Shown one piece after another: positions 47,767-62,308 of a stretch of DNA of 64,000 bases. Origin of the DNA: Plumapathes pennacea (Eukaryota > Cnidaria > Anthozoa > Antipatharia > Myriopathidae); NCBI GenBank assembly GCA_964036295.1, contig OZ038467.1, forward strand, positions 22,014,170-22,078,169, read 5' to 3'. Within the stretch, counting starts at the first letter, position 1, and the number at the start of each line of letters is the position of its first letter. The notes under the pieces were generated by a model, which was given only the letters and a program-made list of their open reading frames with translations, was not told the DNA's origin and searched no databases. A program made the position numbers and the translations under genes.

Positions 47767-47975
47767 GGTGAGCGCGCTACGCAATCCCTCAAAAGGAGAT
47801 CACCGAAGTTTCGCCTCGCTTAGGGGGGTTTAGGTTTAGAGTTAGGATTACGTTAAGGTTAGGGTTAGGATTAGGATTAGGGTTAGGTTATGGTCATGGT
47901 TAGGTTATCTAACCGCCATGAGCACAGCTAAACCTCTGTGATCTTCCTTTTGAGGGATTGCGAAGCGTGCGCACC
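47767..47975. mobile_element. TTAGGG-containing MITE, copy 3
   Basis: As in copy 1. The right flank reads AAATCATCTAG, so TCATCT is present on both sides of the element, supporting a worn target duplication. Confidence 0.75.
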
Positions 47976-48487
47976 AAATCATCTAGCTGCTTCTAATAAT
48001 GTCTATTATTGCGATCAAATATGGCAAACGTTATTGCGCAATCATTGACGTCACAGGTGTTTTCGTATTTTGTACTTAATACCCCTCAGTATTTCACCGA
48101 CTGGAACGAAACTATGAGGATATAATAAAGTTTCTCAGCTTTTTTATTTTGCTTTAAAACTGTTTATGATTTTTTTCAATTTTATAGATGTGATGAATTT
48201 TCAGTTTACATTAAGCTTACATTAAAAAGTTCATAAAAAAGTTTGAAACAAAAATTTTGATGACTGCGGGGTGGTGAAAATTTGTGGACAATTTTGATGA
48301 CTGCGGGGTGGTGAACATTTTTGGAAAAGTTTGTGTCTTTTTAGTTCTGTCTGGTTCTGTCTGGGTCTGTTTGCGTCTGTCTGGGTCTATCTGGGCTCGG
48401 GGATAATGCCTAGATATGTCCAGACAAGATCAGAACAAAATTTTGAGTTTACAATCCATCTATCAATTAAGTCAGGTGGCTCACAAT

Positions 48488-48883
48488 AGTTTTCAATGGA
48501 TTTTCAGTTGTTTTTCAGTGGATTTTCAGTAGTTTTCAATGGATTTTCAGTGGATTTCAATAGCTTTTCAGTAGACTTTCAATGGATTTTCAGTGGATTT
48601 CAATAGATTTTCAGTAGTATTTCAGTGGTTTTTCAGTGGTTTTTCAGTAGGTTTTCAATGTATTTTCAATAGTACTTTAAAGGTTTTTCAGTAGTTTTTC
48701 GGTGCATTTTCAGTGGATTTCCAATAATATTTCAGTAGAATTTCAGTGGATATTCAGTGGATTTTTAGCAGTTTTTCAGAAGTTTTCAGTGAACTTTCAG
48801 TGGTTTTTCAGTAGTTTTTATGTGGATTTTCAAAAGTATTTCAGTAGATTTTCAGTAGATTTTCAATGGATATTCAGCGGTTT
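48488..48883 (+). repeat. TTTTCAGTGGA-type minisatellite, copy 3
   Basis: Same array as copy 1, close in length. Confidence 0.84.
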
Positions 48884-48886
48884 TTA

Positions 48887-49886
48887 CTGGGACTATAACG
48901 AGACTTACGGGAGTTCATATGGCTTATTCTTGGTCAATGTTGACGAGATATTGCTTTAAAAGTACGCATTTATTTGTCTGTTATTTTGACCGGAAATGGT
49001 GGTTTGATATGCGAAGTTCAAAGTCTTATTACTCGCGGATAGTTTGAAGTACAGTCATAAATGGCACATGAGCACATATGTAAAACATTCAGAAACATTG
49101 CCTGAAAGTTTCATGCGATTCGAATGATTGGCCGAGACGGGACATTGATTTTAGTAAGAGGGAAAAAATGGTCGATTTTGGACCAAATTTTAAGGGGTTA
49201 GAAAATTGGCCCATTTTGACCAAAAACTCAAATCCTTCTAAACCTTTAGGAAAGCTTACTGGGACTATAACGAGACTTCATGCGGTTCAGTTGGCTTATT
49301 TTTGGTCATTGTCGACGAGATATCGCTTTAAAACTATGCATTTATTTGTCTGTTATTTTGACCGCAAATGGCGGTTTGTTATGCGAAGTACGAAGTCTTA
49401 TAACTCGAGCATCGTTTGAAAAACAATCATAAATGGCACAAGAATACATTTGTACAACATTCAGAAATATTGCCTGAAAGTTCCATGCAATTCGAATGAT
49501 TAATCGAGAGGGGATATTGATTTTATTAAGAGGCAAAAATATGGCAGATTTTGGACCAAATGTTAAGGGAAAAAACTTATAGGAAAGCTTACTGGGACTA
49601 TAGCGAGACTTCAGGCGGTTGAATTAGCTTATTTTTGGTCATTCTGAACGAGATATCGCTTTAAAAGTATGCATTTTTTTGTCTGTTATTTTGACCGGAT
49701 ATGGCGGTTTGTTATGCCAAGTTCCAAGTCTTATAACTCGCGCATCGTTTTACAAACAATCATAATAGGCACATGAGAACGCTTGTTCAACATTCAGAAA
49801 CATTTCCTGAAATATCATGTGATTTGAATGCTTGGACCAAATGATTTGAATGCTTGGCCGACACGGGACATAGGGACATAGTGGGG
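48887..49886 (+). repeat. Three-copy ~335-bp tandem repeat, copy 3
   Basis: CTGGGACTATA starts at 48887, 49259 and 49592. The first repeat is 372 bp because it keeps both optional stretches that copies 1 and 2 each partly lack. The tail repeats ATGATTTGAATGCTTGG in a short local duplication near 49817-49860. Confidence 0.83.
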
Positions 49887-52800
49887 ACCAAAACGACTTC
49901 ATCATATACAATTTTCACAGTTAAGATTGTTGAACCTAGAAGGAGTCCGGGAGAATGACAACTGTATATAAGCGATAGAGAGTCAGATTACCGATAATTA
50001 TTTATTGTAGTTTATTTTTTTAACCATGATATCGCTATAAAAGGCTGGCTAACATAAGGTCGTTTTGATGCATCCCTTCGAGTACTTACAGAAATCGTGG
50101 TACGAACTAGAAGGGATGCACCAAAACGACCTCTTCATATACGAATTGTATAGCTAAGATTGTCGAACCAATAAAAATTCCGGCAGAATAACAACTTTAT
50201 ATAAGCGATACAGAGTCAAATTAGCAATAATTAAGCATTGTAGTTTAATTTTTTAACCGTAATATCGCTATAGATGGCTGGCTAACATAAAGGTCGTTTT
50301 GATGCATCCCTTCGAGTACTTACAGATATCGTGGTGCGCACTAGAAGGGATGTACCAAAACGACCTTTTCATATACGATTTGCATAGCTAAGGTTCTTGA
50401 ACCTATCAGAAGTCCGGCAGAATGACTACTGTATATTAGCGATACAAAATAAAATTAGCGATAATTAAGTATTGTAGTTTAATTTTTTAACCATGAAAAG
50501 TTCGTTTTCATGCATCCCTTTGAGTACTAGTACAGAAATCGTGGTACGCACTAAAAGGGATACACCAAAACGACCTCATTATACACGATTTGCATAGCTA
50601 AGATTGTTGAAGATAAGAAGTCCGGCAGAATGACAACTTTGTATAAGCGATAGAGGATCAAATTAGCAATAATTAAGTATTGTAGTTTAATTATTTAACC
50701 GTGATATCGCTATAGATGGTTGGCTAACATCAAGGTCATTTTGATGCATCCCTTAGAGTACTTACAGAAATTGTGGTACGCACTAGAAGGGATGCATCAA
50801 AACGACCTCATCATATACAATTTGCATAGCTCTGGTAGTTGAACCTATAAGAAGTCCGGCAGAATGACAACTCTATATAAGCGATACAAGATCAAATTAG
50901 CGATCATTATGTAATGTAGTTTAATTTATTAAGCGCGATATCGTTATACAAAGCTGGCCAACATAAAGATTGTTTTGATGCATACCTTCGAGTACTTATA
51001 GAAATCGTGGAACGCCCCAGAAGGGATGCACCAGAACGACCTCATCATATATGATTTGCATAGCTAAGGTTGTCGAACCTATAAGAATTCCGCCACAATG
51101 ACAGCTGTATATGGGCGATAGAGAGTCACATTATGTTTAATTAAGAATTGTACTTTAATTGTTAACCGTGATATCGCTATAGAAAGCTGGATAACATCAA
51201 TGTCGTTTTGATGCATCCCTTCGAGTACTTACAAAAATCGTGGTACGCACTAGATGTGATGCACCAAAACGACCTCATCATATACGATTTGCATAGCTAA
51301 GGTTGTTGAACCTATAAAACTTCCGCCACAATGACTGCTGTATATAAGAGATAGAGAGTCAAATTATCTTTAATTAAGTATTGTACTTTAAAGTTTTAAC
51401 TGTGATATCGCTATAGAAGGCTGGATAACACAAATGTCTTTCTGATGCATCCCTTCGAGTACTTACAGAAATCGTGGTACGCACTAAATTAGATGCGCCA
51501 AAACGACCTCATCATATACGATTTGCATAGCTATAGTTCTTGAACCTAGAAGAAGTCCGGCAGAATGACAACTTTATATAAGCGATACAGAAAGAAATTA
51601 TCCATAATTAAGTATTATAGTTTAATTTTTTAACCGTGATATTGCTATAGAAGGCTGGATAACATAAAGGTCGTTTTGATGAATCCCTTCGACTACTTAC
51701 AGAAATCGTGCTTCGCAATAAAAGGGATGCACCAAAACGACCTCATCATATATGATTTGCATAGCTAAGGTTGTTGAAACCATAAGACTTCCACCTCAAT
51801 GACAGCTGTATATAGGCAATAGAAAGTCAAATTATCTTTAAAATAAGTATTGTTGCTTAATATTTTACCCGTGATATCACTATAGAAAGCTAGATAACAT
51901 GAAGGTCGTTTTGATGCATCCCTTCGAGTACTTACAGAAATAGTGGTACGCAATAAAAGGGATACACCAAAACGACCTCATCATATACGATTTGCATAGC
52001 TAAGGTTGTTGAACCTAGACGACTTCCGCCACAATGACAGCTGTATATAGGCAATAGAAAGTCAAAGTATCTTTAAATTAAGTATTGTAGTTTAATTTTT
52101 TAACCGTGATATTGCTATAGAAGGCTGGATAACATGAAGGTCGTTTTGATGAATCCCTTTGAGTACTTGCAGAAATGGTACGCACTAGATTAGATGCATC
52201 AAACCGACCTCATCATATAAGAAATCCGGCATAATGACAACTTTTTATATGCAAAAGAGACTCAAATTAGTGATAATTAAGTATTGTAGTTTAATTTTTA
52301 AGCCTGATATCGCCATGGATGGCTATCTAACATAAAGTCGTTTTGATGCATCCCTTCGATTACTTAGAGAAATCGTGGTACGCACTAGATTAGATGAACC
52401 AAAAAGACCTTATCATATACAATTTGCAAAGCTAAGGTTCTTGAACCTATAAAAAATCCGGCACAATGACAATTTTGTATAAGCGAAAAAGACTCAAATT
52501 AGTTATAATTAAGCATTGTACTTTAATTTTTTTAACCGCAATATCGCTATAGAGGGTTTGATAGGATACAGGTCGTTTTGATGCATCCCTTCGAGTACTT
52601 ACAGAAATCGTGGTACGAACTAGATTAGATGCACCAAAACGACCTGATCAGTTACGATTTGCACAGCTAAGGTTCTTGAACCTATAAGGCTTCCGACACA
52701 ATGACAGCTGTATATAGGCGATAGAGAGTCAAATTTTCTTGAATTAAGTATTGTTTAATTCTTTACCCGTGATATTGTTATAGAAAGCTGGATACTATCA

Positions 52801-53442
52801 CGGTCGTTTTGATGTATCCCTTCGAGTACTTACAGAAATTGTGGTACGCACTAGAAGGAATGCACCAAAACGACATAATCATATGCGATTTGCACAGCTA
52901 AGGTTGTTGAACCTATAAGACTTCAGGCACAATTAGAGCTGTATATATAAGATAGATTTAAATTATCTATAATTACGTATTATAGTTTAGTTTTTACCCG
53001 TGATATCGCTATAGATGGCTCTCTAACATAAGGTCATTTTGACGCATCCCTTAGAGTACTTACAGAAATCGTGTTCCGCACTAGAAGGGATGCATTAAAA
53101 CGTCCTCATCATATACGATTTGCATAGTTGAGGTTCTTCAACCTATCACAAATCCGGCACAATGACAACTTTGTATAAGCGAAAAAGAGTCAAATTAGTG
53201 GTAAGTATTGTAGTTTAATTTTTAAACTGTTATATTGGTATAAAAGCCTGGATAACATCAAGGTTGTTCTGATGCATCCCTTCGAGTACTTACAGAAATC
53301 GTGGTACGCACTACAGCAGATGCACCAAAACGACCTCATCATATACAATTTGCATAGCTAAGGTTTGGAACCTAGAAGAAGTCCGGCAGAATGACAACTT
53401 TATATAAGCGATACAGAGAGAAATTAGCTATAATTAAGTATT
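49887..53442 (+). repeat. ~232-bp satellite array, block S9
   Basis: About 15 monomers, aligned almost base for base with S3 (14599-18153). This makes units 1 and 3 closest to each other on this side of block B, while unit 2 is shorter. It ends with the LINE target duplication, 53432-53442. Confidence 0.93.
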
Positions 53443-54604
53443 CTTCACCTGAACTATCTGCTGAGAAACTCAATAATGACTTGCAAGCCATTTCTGATTG
53501 GTCAGATTGCTGGTAGTGACCCTAAATGCCTCCAAAACAAAAACTATGACATTTTCTTTCAAACGTATAAAACCCGTACATCCTTCTCTGTATCTTGCAC
53601 TCCGTCCTATCGAAGAGGTTATTTCTCATGACCACCTTGGCGTTACTTTGTCATGTGATCTGTCTTGGCGTCCACACATTTTAAAAATACATCAAAAGGC
53701 CTCTAAAAGGTTAAACATGTTAAAAGGACTGAAGTTTAAGCTGAATAGATTTGCGTTGGAAGTTTTGTATAAAAGCATTGTCCGTTCTACCATGGAATAT
53801 GCTGATGTTGTCTGGGGCGGTTGCTTGACTAGAGAGAGCGACTTGCTTGAGGGAGTACAATTTGAGGCTGCTAGGCTTGTCACTGGAGCAATGAAAGGGA
53901 CTCATAGAGCGAATTTACTTGAAGATATGTCATGGCATACATTGGAAAATAGGCGATCTGTTCACAAAATAGTTATGATGTATAAAATTTTTAACAAGTT
54001 AGTTCCACCATACTTGCAGTCTATTTGTCCGAAACAAGTCAGTGAACGCACGTCATACTGTCTCCGCTCGAGTGACAATCTTAGTTTGCCGCAGTCTCGT
54101 ACTGAAAGTTTTAAAAAGTCTTTCATTTATTCTACAATCCAATTATGGAACAACCTGTTAGACAAAACACGTCAATGCTTATCACTAGCTTCTTTCAAAA
54201 AACAACTACTTAATGACAACTTTCGTATATCACCGAGAAATTATTTATTCTATGTTGGTGACCGATATCCTTCAATTCTCCATACTAGACTAAGATTAGG
54301 TAATAGTGCTCTCAACGCTCACTTATTCTTAAGGGGTTGCATTCCTTCGCCTTTATGTATCTGCGGAAAATCAAACGAAACTGTTGAGCACTTTCTTTTG
54401 TTCTGTCCCCGATTTGCTGCTCTGCGTGATACGTTGTTTATCTTTGTTGCTCTGAATCTTGGCAGTAAATGGCTGCATTCAACTAAGGCTCAAAAGATTC
54501 ATTGGTTTTTATATGGTTCTCCTCATATCGACTTTCAGACCAACGTAAACTTGTTCAAAGCAGTTCAATCTTATATCATGCAGTCTGCACGATTTACATC
54601 TTAG
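53443..54604 (+). pseudogene. LINE ORF2 fragment, copy 4 (frameshifted)
   Basis: It shares with copy 2 the lost T (CTGGTAGTGA near 53513) and the GGTCAGAT variant, and has its own change at GATTGC. The frame after the lesion is open to 54604. It shares TESFKK with copy 3, so no single tree fits all differences among the copies. Confidence 0.9.
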
Positions 54605-54791
54605 CATTTAATGGTAATTTGCTTTATTATTATTTTATTTATTTATTTATTTATTTATTTTTTGTCCGAAAACTCTGTTTCTGTTTTGTGTCTGATATAA
54701 AGTTGCATGTATTAAATTTACATAAGCTCCCTCGATGAGCTTTAGCTCCTGGAGCAAATGTAACGCTCAAATATTGTTTAAATAAAAAAAA
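53443..54791 (+). mobile_element. 5'-truncated LINE, copy 4
   Basis: Same insertion and target duplication (downstream 54792-54802). The (TTTA)n tract in the 3' untranslated part has two more TTTA units than in the other copies. The 3' hairpin and A-tail are retained. Confidence 0.92.
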
Positions 54792-54802
54792 AATTAAGTA
54801 TT

Positions 54803-57800
54803 ATAGTTTAATTTTTAAACCGTGATATTGCTATAGAAGGCTGGATAACATAAAGGTCGTTTTTATGCAACCCTTTAAATACTTTCAGAAATCGTTTAAT
54901 TTATTAACCGCGATATCGTTATAGAAAGCTGATTAACATGAAGATTGTTTTGATGCATCCCTTCGAGTACTTATAGAAATCGTGGAACGCCCTAGAAGGG
55001 ATGCACCAACACGACCTGATCAACTACGATTAGCATATGTAAGGTTGTGAAGTCTATAAGAATTCCGCCACAATGAGAGCTGTATATAGGCGATAGAGAG
55101 TCACATTATCTCTAATTAATAATTGTAGTTTAATTTTTAACCGTGATATCGCTATAGAAAGCTGGATAACATCAAAGTCGTTTTGACGCAGAAATTGTGG
55201 TACGCACTACATTAGGTGCACGAAAACGACCTCATCATATACAATTTGCAGAGCCAAGGTTTTGAACCTAGAAGAAGTCTGGCAGAATGAAAACTTTATA
55301 TAAGCGATACGGATAGAAATTAGCGATCATTATGTAATGTAATTTAGTTTTTTAACGCGATATCGTTATAGAAAGCTGGTTAACATGAAGGTCGTTTTTA
55401 TGCATCCCTTCGTCTACTTACAGAAGTCGTGGTCCGCACTAGAAGGGATGCACCAAAACGACCTCATCATATACAATTTGCATAGGTAAGGTTCTTGAAC
55501 CTATAAGAAATCCGGCACAAGGACAACTTCGTATAAGCGACAGAGAGTCAAATTAGTGATAATTAAGTGTTGCAGTTTAATTTTTTAATCGTGATATCGC
55601 TATAGAAGGCTTGATAACATAAAGGTCGTTTTGATGCATCCCTTCGAGTACTTACAGAAATCGTGGAGCGCACCAGTTTAGATGCACCAAAACGACCTCA
55701 TCATATACGATTTGCATAGCTAAAGTTCTTGAAACTATAAGAATTCCGCCACAATGACAGGTGTTTATAGGCGATAGAGAGTCAATTTATCTTTAAAATA
55801 AGTATTGTTGTTTAATTTTTTAACCGTGATATCGCTATGGATGGCTGGATAACATAATGGTCGTTTTGATGCATCCCTTCGGGTACTTACAGAAATCGTG
55901 GTATGCACTAGATTAGATGCGCCAAAACGACCTCATCATATACAATTTGCATAGGTAAGGTTCTTGAACCTATAAGAAATCCGGTACAAGGACAACTTTG
56001 TATTAGTGAAAGAGAGTCAAATCAGTAATAATTAAGTATTATAGTTTAATTTTTCAATCGTGATATCGCTATAGAAGGCTTGATAACATACAGATCGTTT
56101 TGATGCATCCCTTCGAGTACTTACAGAAAGCGTGGTGCGCACCAGTTTAGATGCATCAAAACGACCTGATCAGATACGATTTGCATAGCTAAGGTTCTTG
56201 AACCTAGAAGACTTCCGCCACAATGACAGCTGTATATAGTCAATAGAGAGTTAAATTATCTTTAAATTAAGTATTGTTGCTTAATTTTTTACCCGTGATA
56301 TTGCTTTAGAAAGCTGGATAACATGAAGGTCACTTTGATGCATCCCTTCAAGTACTTACAGAAATCGTGGTACGTAATTAAAGGATGCACCAGAAGGACC
56401 TGTTGAGATACGATTTGTATAGCTAAGGTTCTTGAACCTATAAGACTTCCACCACAATGACTGCTATATATAGGTGATAGAGAGTCTAATTATCTGTATT
56501 TCTAATTAGGTATTGTAGTTTAATTTTTTAACCGTGATATCCGCATAGAAGGCTGGATAATATGAAGATCGTTTTGATGCATCCCTTCGAGTACTTTCAG
56601 AAATCGTGGAACGCATTAAAAGGGATGCACCAAAACGACCTTATCATATACGATTTGCATAGCAAACGTTCTTGAACCCATAACACTTGCATAACAATGA
56701 CAGATGTATATAGGCGATAGAGAGTCAAATTATCTTTAATTAAGTACTGTAGTTTAATTGTTTAACCGTGATATCGCTAAGAAGGCTTCATAACATCAAC
56801 GTCGTTTTGATGCATCCCTTCGAGTACTTACAGAAATCATGGTTCGCTCTAGAAGGGATGCACAAAAACGACCTGATCACATACTAATTGCATAGTTAAG
56901 GTTGTTGAACTTATAACACTTCCTCCACAATGACAGCTGCATATAGTCGATAGAGACTCAAATGAGCTTTAACTAAGTATTGTTGTTTAATTTTTTGATC
57001 CGTGATATTGCTATAGAAATCTGGATAATATCAAGGTCGTTTTGATGCATCCCTTTGAGTACTTACAGAAATCGTGGTACGCACTACAGTAGATGCACCA
57101 ACCTCATCATATACAATTTGCATAGATAAGGCTTGGAACCTAGAAGAAGTCCGGCAGAACGACAATTTTATATAAGCGATACAGAGAGAAATTAGGTATA
57201 ATTAAGTATTATAGTTTAATTTTAAACCGTGATATTGCTATAGAAGGCTGGATAACATAAAGGGCGTTTTTATGCAACCCTTTCAATACTTTCAGAAATC
57301 GTTTAATTTATTAACCGCGATATCGTTATAGAAAGCTGGTTAACATGAAGATTGTTTTGATACATCCCTTCGAGTACTTATAGAAATCGTGGAACGCCCT
57401 AGAAGGGATGCACCAACACGACCTGATCAACTACGATTAGCATATGTAAGGTTGTCGAACCTATAAGAATTCCGCCACAATGAGAGCTGTATATAGGCGA
57501 TAGAGAGTCACATTATCTCTAATTAATAATTGTAGTTTAATTTTTAACCGTGATATCGCTATAGAAAGCTGGATAACATCAAAGTCGTTTTGATGCATCC
57601 CTTCGAGTAATTACAAAAATCGTGGTACGCACCAGAAGGGATGCCTATAAAACTTCCGCCACAATGACTGCTGCTTATAGGAGATAGAGAGTCAAATTAT
57701 TATTAATTAAGTATTGTACTTTAAATTTGTAACCATGATATGCATCCCTTTGAGTACTTACAGAAATCGTAGTACGCTCTAAAATGCACCAAAACGACCT

Positions 57801-60168
57801 CATCATGTATGATTTGCATAGCTAAGGTTCTTGAAACTATAAGACTTCCGCCACAATGACAGGTGTACATAGGCGATAGAGATTCAAATTATCTTTAATT
57901 AAGTATTGTAGTTTAATTTTTTAAACGTGATATAGCTATGGATGGCTGGATAACATCAACGTCGTTTCGATGCATCCCTTCGAGTAGTTATAGAAATCGT
58001 GGAACGCCCTAGAAGGGATGCACCAACACGACCTGATCAACTACGATTAGCATATGTAAAGTTGTCGAACCTATAGGAATTCCGCCACAATGAGAGCTGT
58101 ATATAGGCGATAGAGAGTCACATTATCTTTAATTAATAATTGTAGTTTAGCTTTTAACCGTGATATCGCTATAGAAAGCTGGATAACATCAAAGTCGTTT
58201 TGATGCATCCCTTCGAGTAATTACAAAAATCGTGATACGCACCAGAAGGGACGCACCAAAACGACCTCAGCATATACGATTTGCATATCTAAGGTTGTTG
58301 AACCTATAAAACTTCCGCCACAATGACTGCTGTTTATAGGAGATAGAGAGCCAAATTATTATTAATTAAGTAGTGTACTTTAAATTTTTAACCGTGATAT
58401 CCCTATAGAAGGCTGGATAACATAAAAGTCGTTTTGATGCATCCCTTCGAGTACTTACAGAAATCGTGATGCGCACCAGTTTAGATGCACCAAAACGACC
58501 TCATCATATACAATTTGCTTAGCTAAAGTTCTTGATCCTAGAAGAAGTCCGGCAGAATAACAAGTTTATATAAGCGATGCAGAGAGAAATTAGCTATAAT
58601 TAAGTATAATAGATTAATTTTTAACAGTAATATTGCTATGGATGGCTGGCTAACATAAAGTTAGTTTTCATGCATCCGTTCGAGTACTTACAAAAATCTT
58701 GGTACGCACTAAAAAGACCTCATCATATACGATTTCCATTGTTGAGGTTGTTGAACAACTTCCGCAGAATGCCAACTGTATATAAGCGATACAGAGTCAG
58801 ATTACCGATAATTATTTATTGTAGTTTATTTTTTTAACCATGATATCACTATAGAAGGCTGGCTAACATAAGGTCGTTTTGATGTATCCCTTCGAGTGCT
58901 TACAGAAATCGTGGTACGAACTAGAAGAGATGCACCAAAACGACTTCATCAGATACAATTTGCATAGGTAAGGTTCTTGAACCTGTAAGAAATCCGGAAC
59001 AAGGACAACTTCTTATAAACGAAAGAGAGTCAAATTAGTGATAATTAAGTATTGTACTTTAATGTTTTAACCGTGATATCGCTATGGACGGCTGGATAAC
59101 ATAAAGGTTGTTTTGATGCATCCCTTCGAGTACTTACAGAAATCGTGGTATGCACTAGATTAGATGCACCAAAACGACCTCATCATATACGATTTGCATA
59201 GGTAAGGTTCTTGAACCTATAAGAAATCCGGTACAAGGACAACTTTGTATAAGTAAATGAGAGTCAAATCTGTGATAATTAAGTATCGTAGTTTAATATT
59301 TTAATCATGATATCGCTATAGAAGGCTTGATAACATAAAGGTCGTTTTGATACATCCATTCGAGTACTTACAGAAATCGTGGAGCGCACCAGTTTAGATA
59401 CACCAAAACGACCTCATCTTATACGATTTGCATAGGTGAGGTTCTTGAAGCTATAAGAATTCCGCCACAAGGACAGGTGTTTATAGGCGATAGAGAGTCA
59501 AATTATCTTTAATTAAGTATTTTAGTTTAATTTTTTAACCGTGATATCGCTATGGATGGCTGAATAACATACAGGTCGTTTTGATGCATCCCTTCGAGTA
59601 CTTACAGAAATCGTGGTATGCACTAAAAGGGACGCACCAAAACGACCTCATCATATACGATTTGCATAGCTAAGGTTCTTGAACCTAGAAGACTTCCGCC
59701 GCAATGACAGCTGTATATAGGCGATAGAGAGTCACATTATCTTTAAAATTAAGTATTGTTGTTTAATTTTTTACCCGTGATATCGCTATAGAAAGCTGCA
59801 TAACATCAACGTCGTTTTGATGCATCCCTTCGAGTAGTTACGGAAATCGTGGTACGCACTAAAATGGATGCACCAAAAGGATCTCATCATATACGATTTG
59901 TATAGCTCTGGTAGTTGAACCTACAAGAAGTCCGGCAGAATGACAACTGTATATAATCGACACAAGATCATATTAGCGATCATTATGTAATGTAATTTAA
60001 TTTTTTAACCGCGATATCGTTATAGAAAGCTGGTTAACATGCAGGTCGTTTTGATGCATCCCTTCTAGTACTTACAGAAATCGTGGTACGCACTAGAAGG
60101 GATGCACCAAAATGACCTCATCATATACAGTTTCCATAGGTAAGGTTCTTGAACCTATAAGAAATCCG
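54803..60168 (+). repeat. ~232-bp satellite array, block S10
   Basis: About 23 monomers with no large insertion, so this is the cleanest version of the block between LINE and B. Total LINE-to-B spacing matches unit 3 once insert C is removed (about 5.6 kb in both). Confidence 0.93.
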
Positions 60169-60338
60169 CTCTAAATTTGCGCAACGGCGTTGCAAGTTTT
60201 TGAATCGCTTTCAAAAACTTGCAACGCGTTGCAGCACTGCAAACATCGCGAAAAATTGTTCGCAATAGGGTGTTACACCTGAAAGATTTTTAGCGCAACA
60301 TCGTATTGTTGCAAATCGACCAGTGTAACACCAGCTTA

Positions 60339-60491
60339 AGGCTGTTTCACACGGTAAAGCAAGCCAGCGCAAACGCAAGCGCAAGAGAATGAAAACTTTT
60401 GCATTCTCTTGTGTTTGCGTTTGGGCTTGCTTCACAAATTTTACCGTGTGAACCGGTCGCTTGCGCTTGCTTTACTCGTGTGAACCAGCCT
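60339..60491. mobile_element. Fold-back MITE with TTA target duplication, copy 4
   Basis: As copy 3, with AGGCTG...CAGCCT termini and TTA flanks. Confidence 0.79.
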
Positions 60492-60514
60492 TTACACGTT
60501 GCCGTCTTCTTCTC

Positions 60515-60784
60515 CAGGCTAATCCTGGATTAGGTGGGCCCAGGGCCCGGTTTTTTGAAAGTCGATTAAGTTAATCTAGGATTAACGAAATTATTTCTCT
60601 CGACCTCTCTCCCAATAAACAGCAAGGTTTTGTTTTGTTTTGGATTAGAAAGCTTTTCCAGCTTAAAACGTTATCAAGGAAGTCGTTGTGAACAAAACTT
60701 TTACGTTTTCTGGCTAAAAAATGATAAGAAAGTTTAAACCTAATCCAGGATTAGCCTAATCGTGCTTTGAAAAACCGAGCCCTG
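60515..60784. mobile_element. 297-bp TIR element, copy 4 (26-bp deletion in left TIR)
   Basis: The left TIR reads CCAGGCTAATCC. The 26 bases between two AGG words are missing, a microhomology-type deletion. The second internal left end at about 60540 and the right TIR are intact. Confidence 0.77.
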
Positions 60785-61136
60785 TATTGCATCTAAAGTC
60801 CTATCTTCTGTCTCAGGCAAGTTGCCGTACACTGTGCAAGCCTGTCTGTCAGTGCAGGGCGGTCGATTCAATCTTACTGAGGAATATTGGCTTGGAGGAG
60901 ACAGCGAACGAAATCCAAAAGCGAGGTAACTACTAAAGAACATGTTGTATGAGGCAATTCTTCTTGCAACTTGGAACGCAACGTCCTTGCGAGACAAGTT
61001 GCAGAAAAATTTACTGTCTTCTACCCTTCGCAACGTTGCGTGGTCTTGTTGCCGTGTGACATGTATTTTGCAACTAGTCTCGCAATGCTGCCGTCAGCGT
61101 TGCGAGAAAAATGCGGGAAAATTGCTTCTCTGTTTA

Positions 61137-62308
61137 CTAGAAATACGATAATCGCAGATACCCTCTCTCTGGCGACTATTACTTTAGTACTGCTCAACAA
61201 GAGCAGCCTTTGTTTTACTGAATTTTTGACGGAATTATTTCTTTGAAGTCAAGTGCTGCACGCAAAGAAAGGAGAAAAATATGGTGTGTGTTGTACTTTT
61301 GCGTTGAAAGAAGAATTAATCCATTGCGTGACGCGGTACGTATTTGTAACTGTTTCTCACGTCAATTCATGCAGTCGGCAGGGCACATTCTCAAACATTT
61401 AGTACTTGAATTGTGAAGTTGGTTGGCCGCAGTAGTACAGGGGAAAAAGGAACACCGATTTTCCAGTTTTAAATTCATAGGCAGTACAATTAAATAGGCT
61501 TTCTGTGCGATTTTGTTTTACTCTGGAATGCATTCACTGGACTCTGAGGCATGCATATTTAATGAATCGAGTTGTTTTTATGTGAACTCGCTCAAAACAG
61601 CGTGATTTCTCCCAGAATCAAATCCAAATTTGAACGGTTCACACCGACTGCTCTGAGCAAATACGCTAGCCGAAACTAGCGACAGAACCCGGTATTAAAA
61701 CAAGACTTCGAGTGAAAATGATCAGGAAGCAGATTTTAATATTTTCTTGAAGTGACCGAGTCACAAGATACAGGGCAGAATATAGACGGCGTACTTGCAA
61801 CTTTGCCCGCTTTTTCTCATGAAGTTACCAATTCCCTTTCAAGCGGTGTTCTGTTCATGTCGTTCTCGATTTGAACATTCATGCGCTGTTCTCTTTGCGG
61901 AATCGTTTCATTGGCACGATTTTTGTTCACGACGCTGTCGCCCACATGAATGTTGTCTTTCTTTGAGTCGGAATTGACTGCTCGATCGTTCCCACGATTG
62001 CCCGTGCTCCCTTCTCTTTTGAAGAAGAGATTCGCGAGACTGTTGTGTTTCCAATTTTCCAGTTTTCAAATTCATTTTTCGTGAATGCAGAACAATACTG
62101 TTGCTTCGTTCAAATTGCTTTTCTTTCTGTCGGTCACGCGTGACCGATCCTTTGTGAGGTGCCCTCACTGCATTCTGGGCCTAGTCGTACGCCTGACTGA
62201 CTGACAGACGAACATTAAATTTTGAGATGGCGACCTGCTTCGAGTCTCCAAATAGGGCGATACTACTGCATTAGCGTCGTGATTATTACCCTCGCTTACG
62301 CTCGGGTA
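61137..62308 (-). mobile_element. Non-autonomous Helitron-like element, copy 4
   Basis: Same minus-strand ends as the other copies. It is slightly shorter through small internal losses near 61360. Confidence 0.67.

Larger units (their letters stand above)
45170..49886. other. Non-satellite block B, copy 3
   Basis: Same components and left junction as the other copies, with no insert E. The right end reads GACATAGTGGGGACCAAAACGAC, joining satellite a few bases later in the monomer than copy 1. Spacers without separate entries are as in copy 1. Confidence 0.9.
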
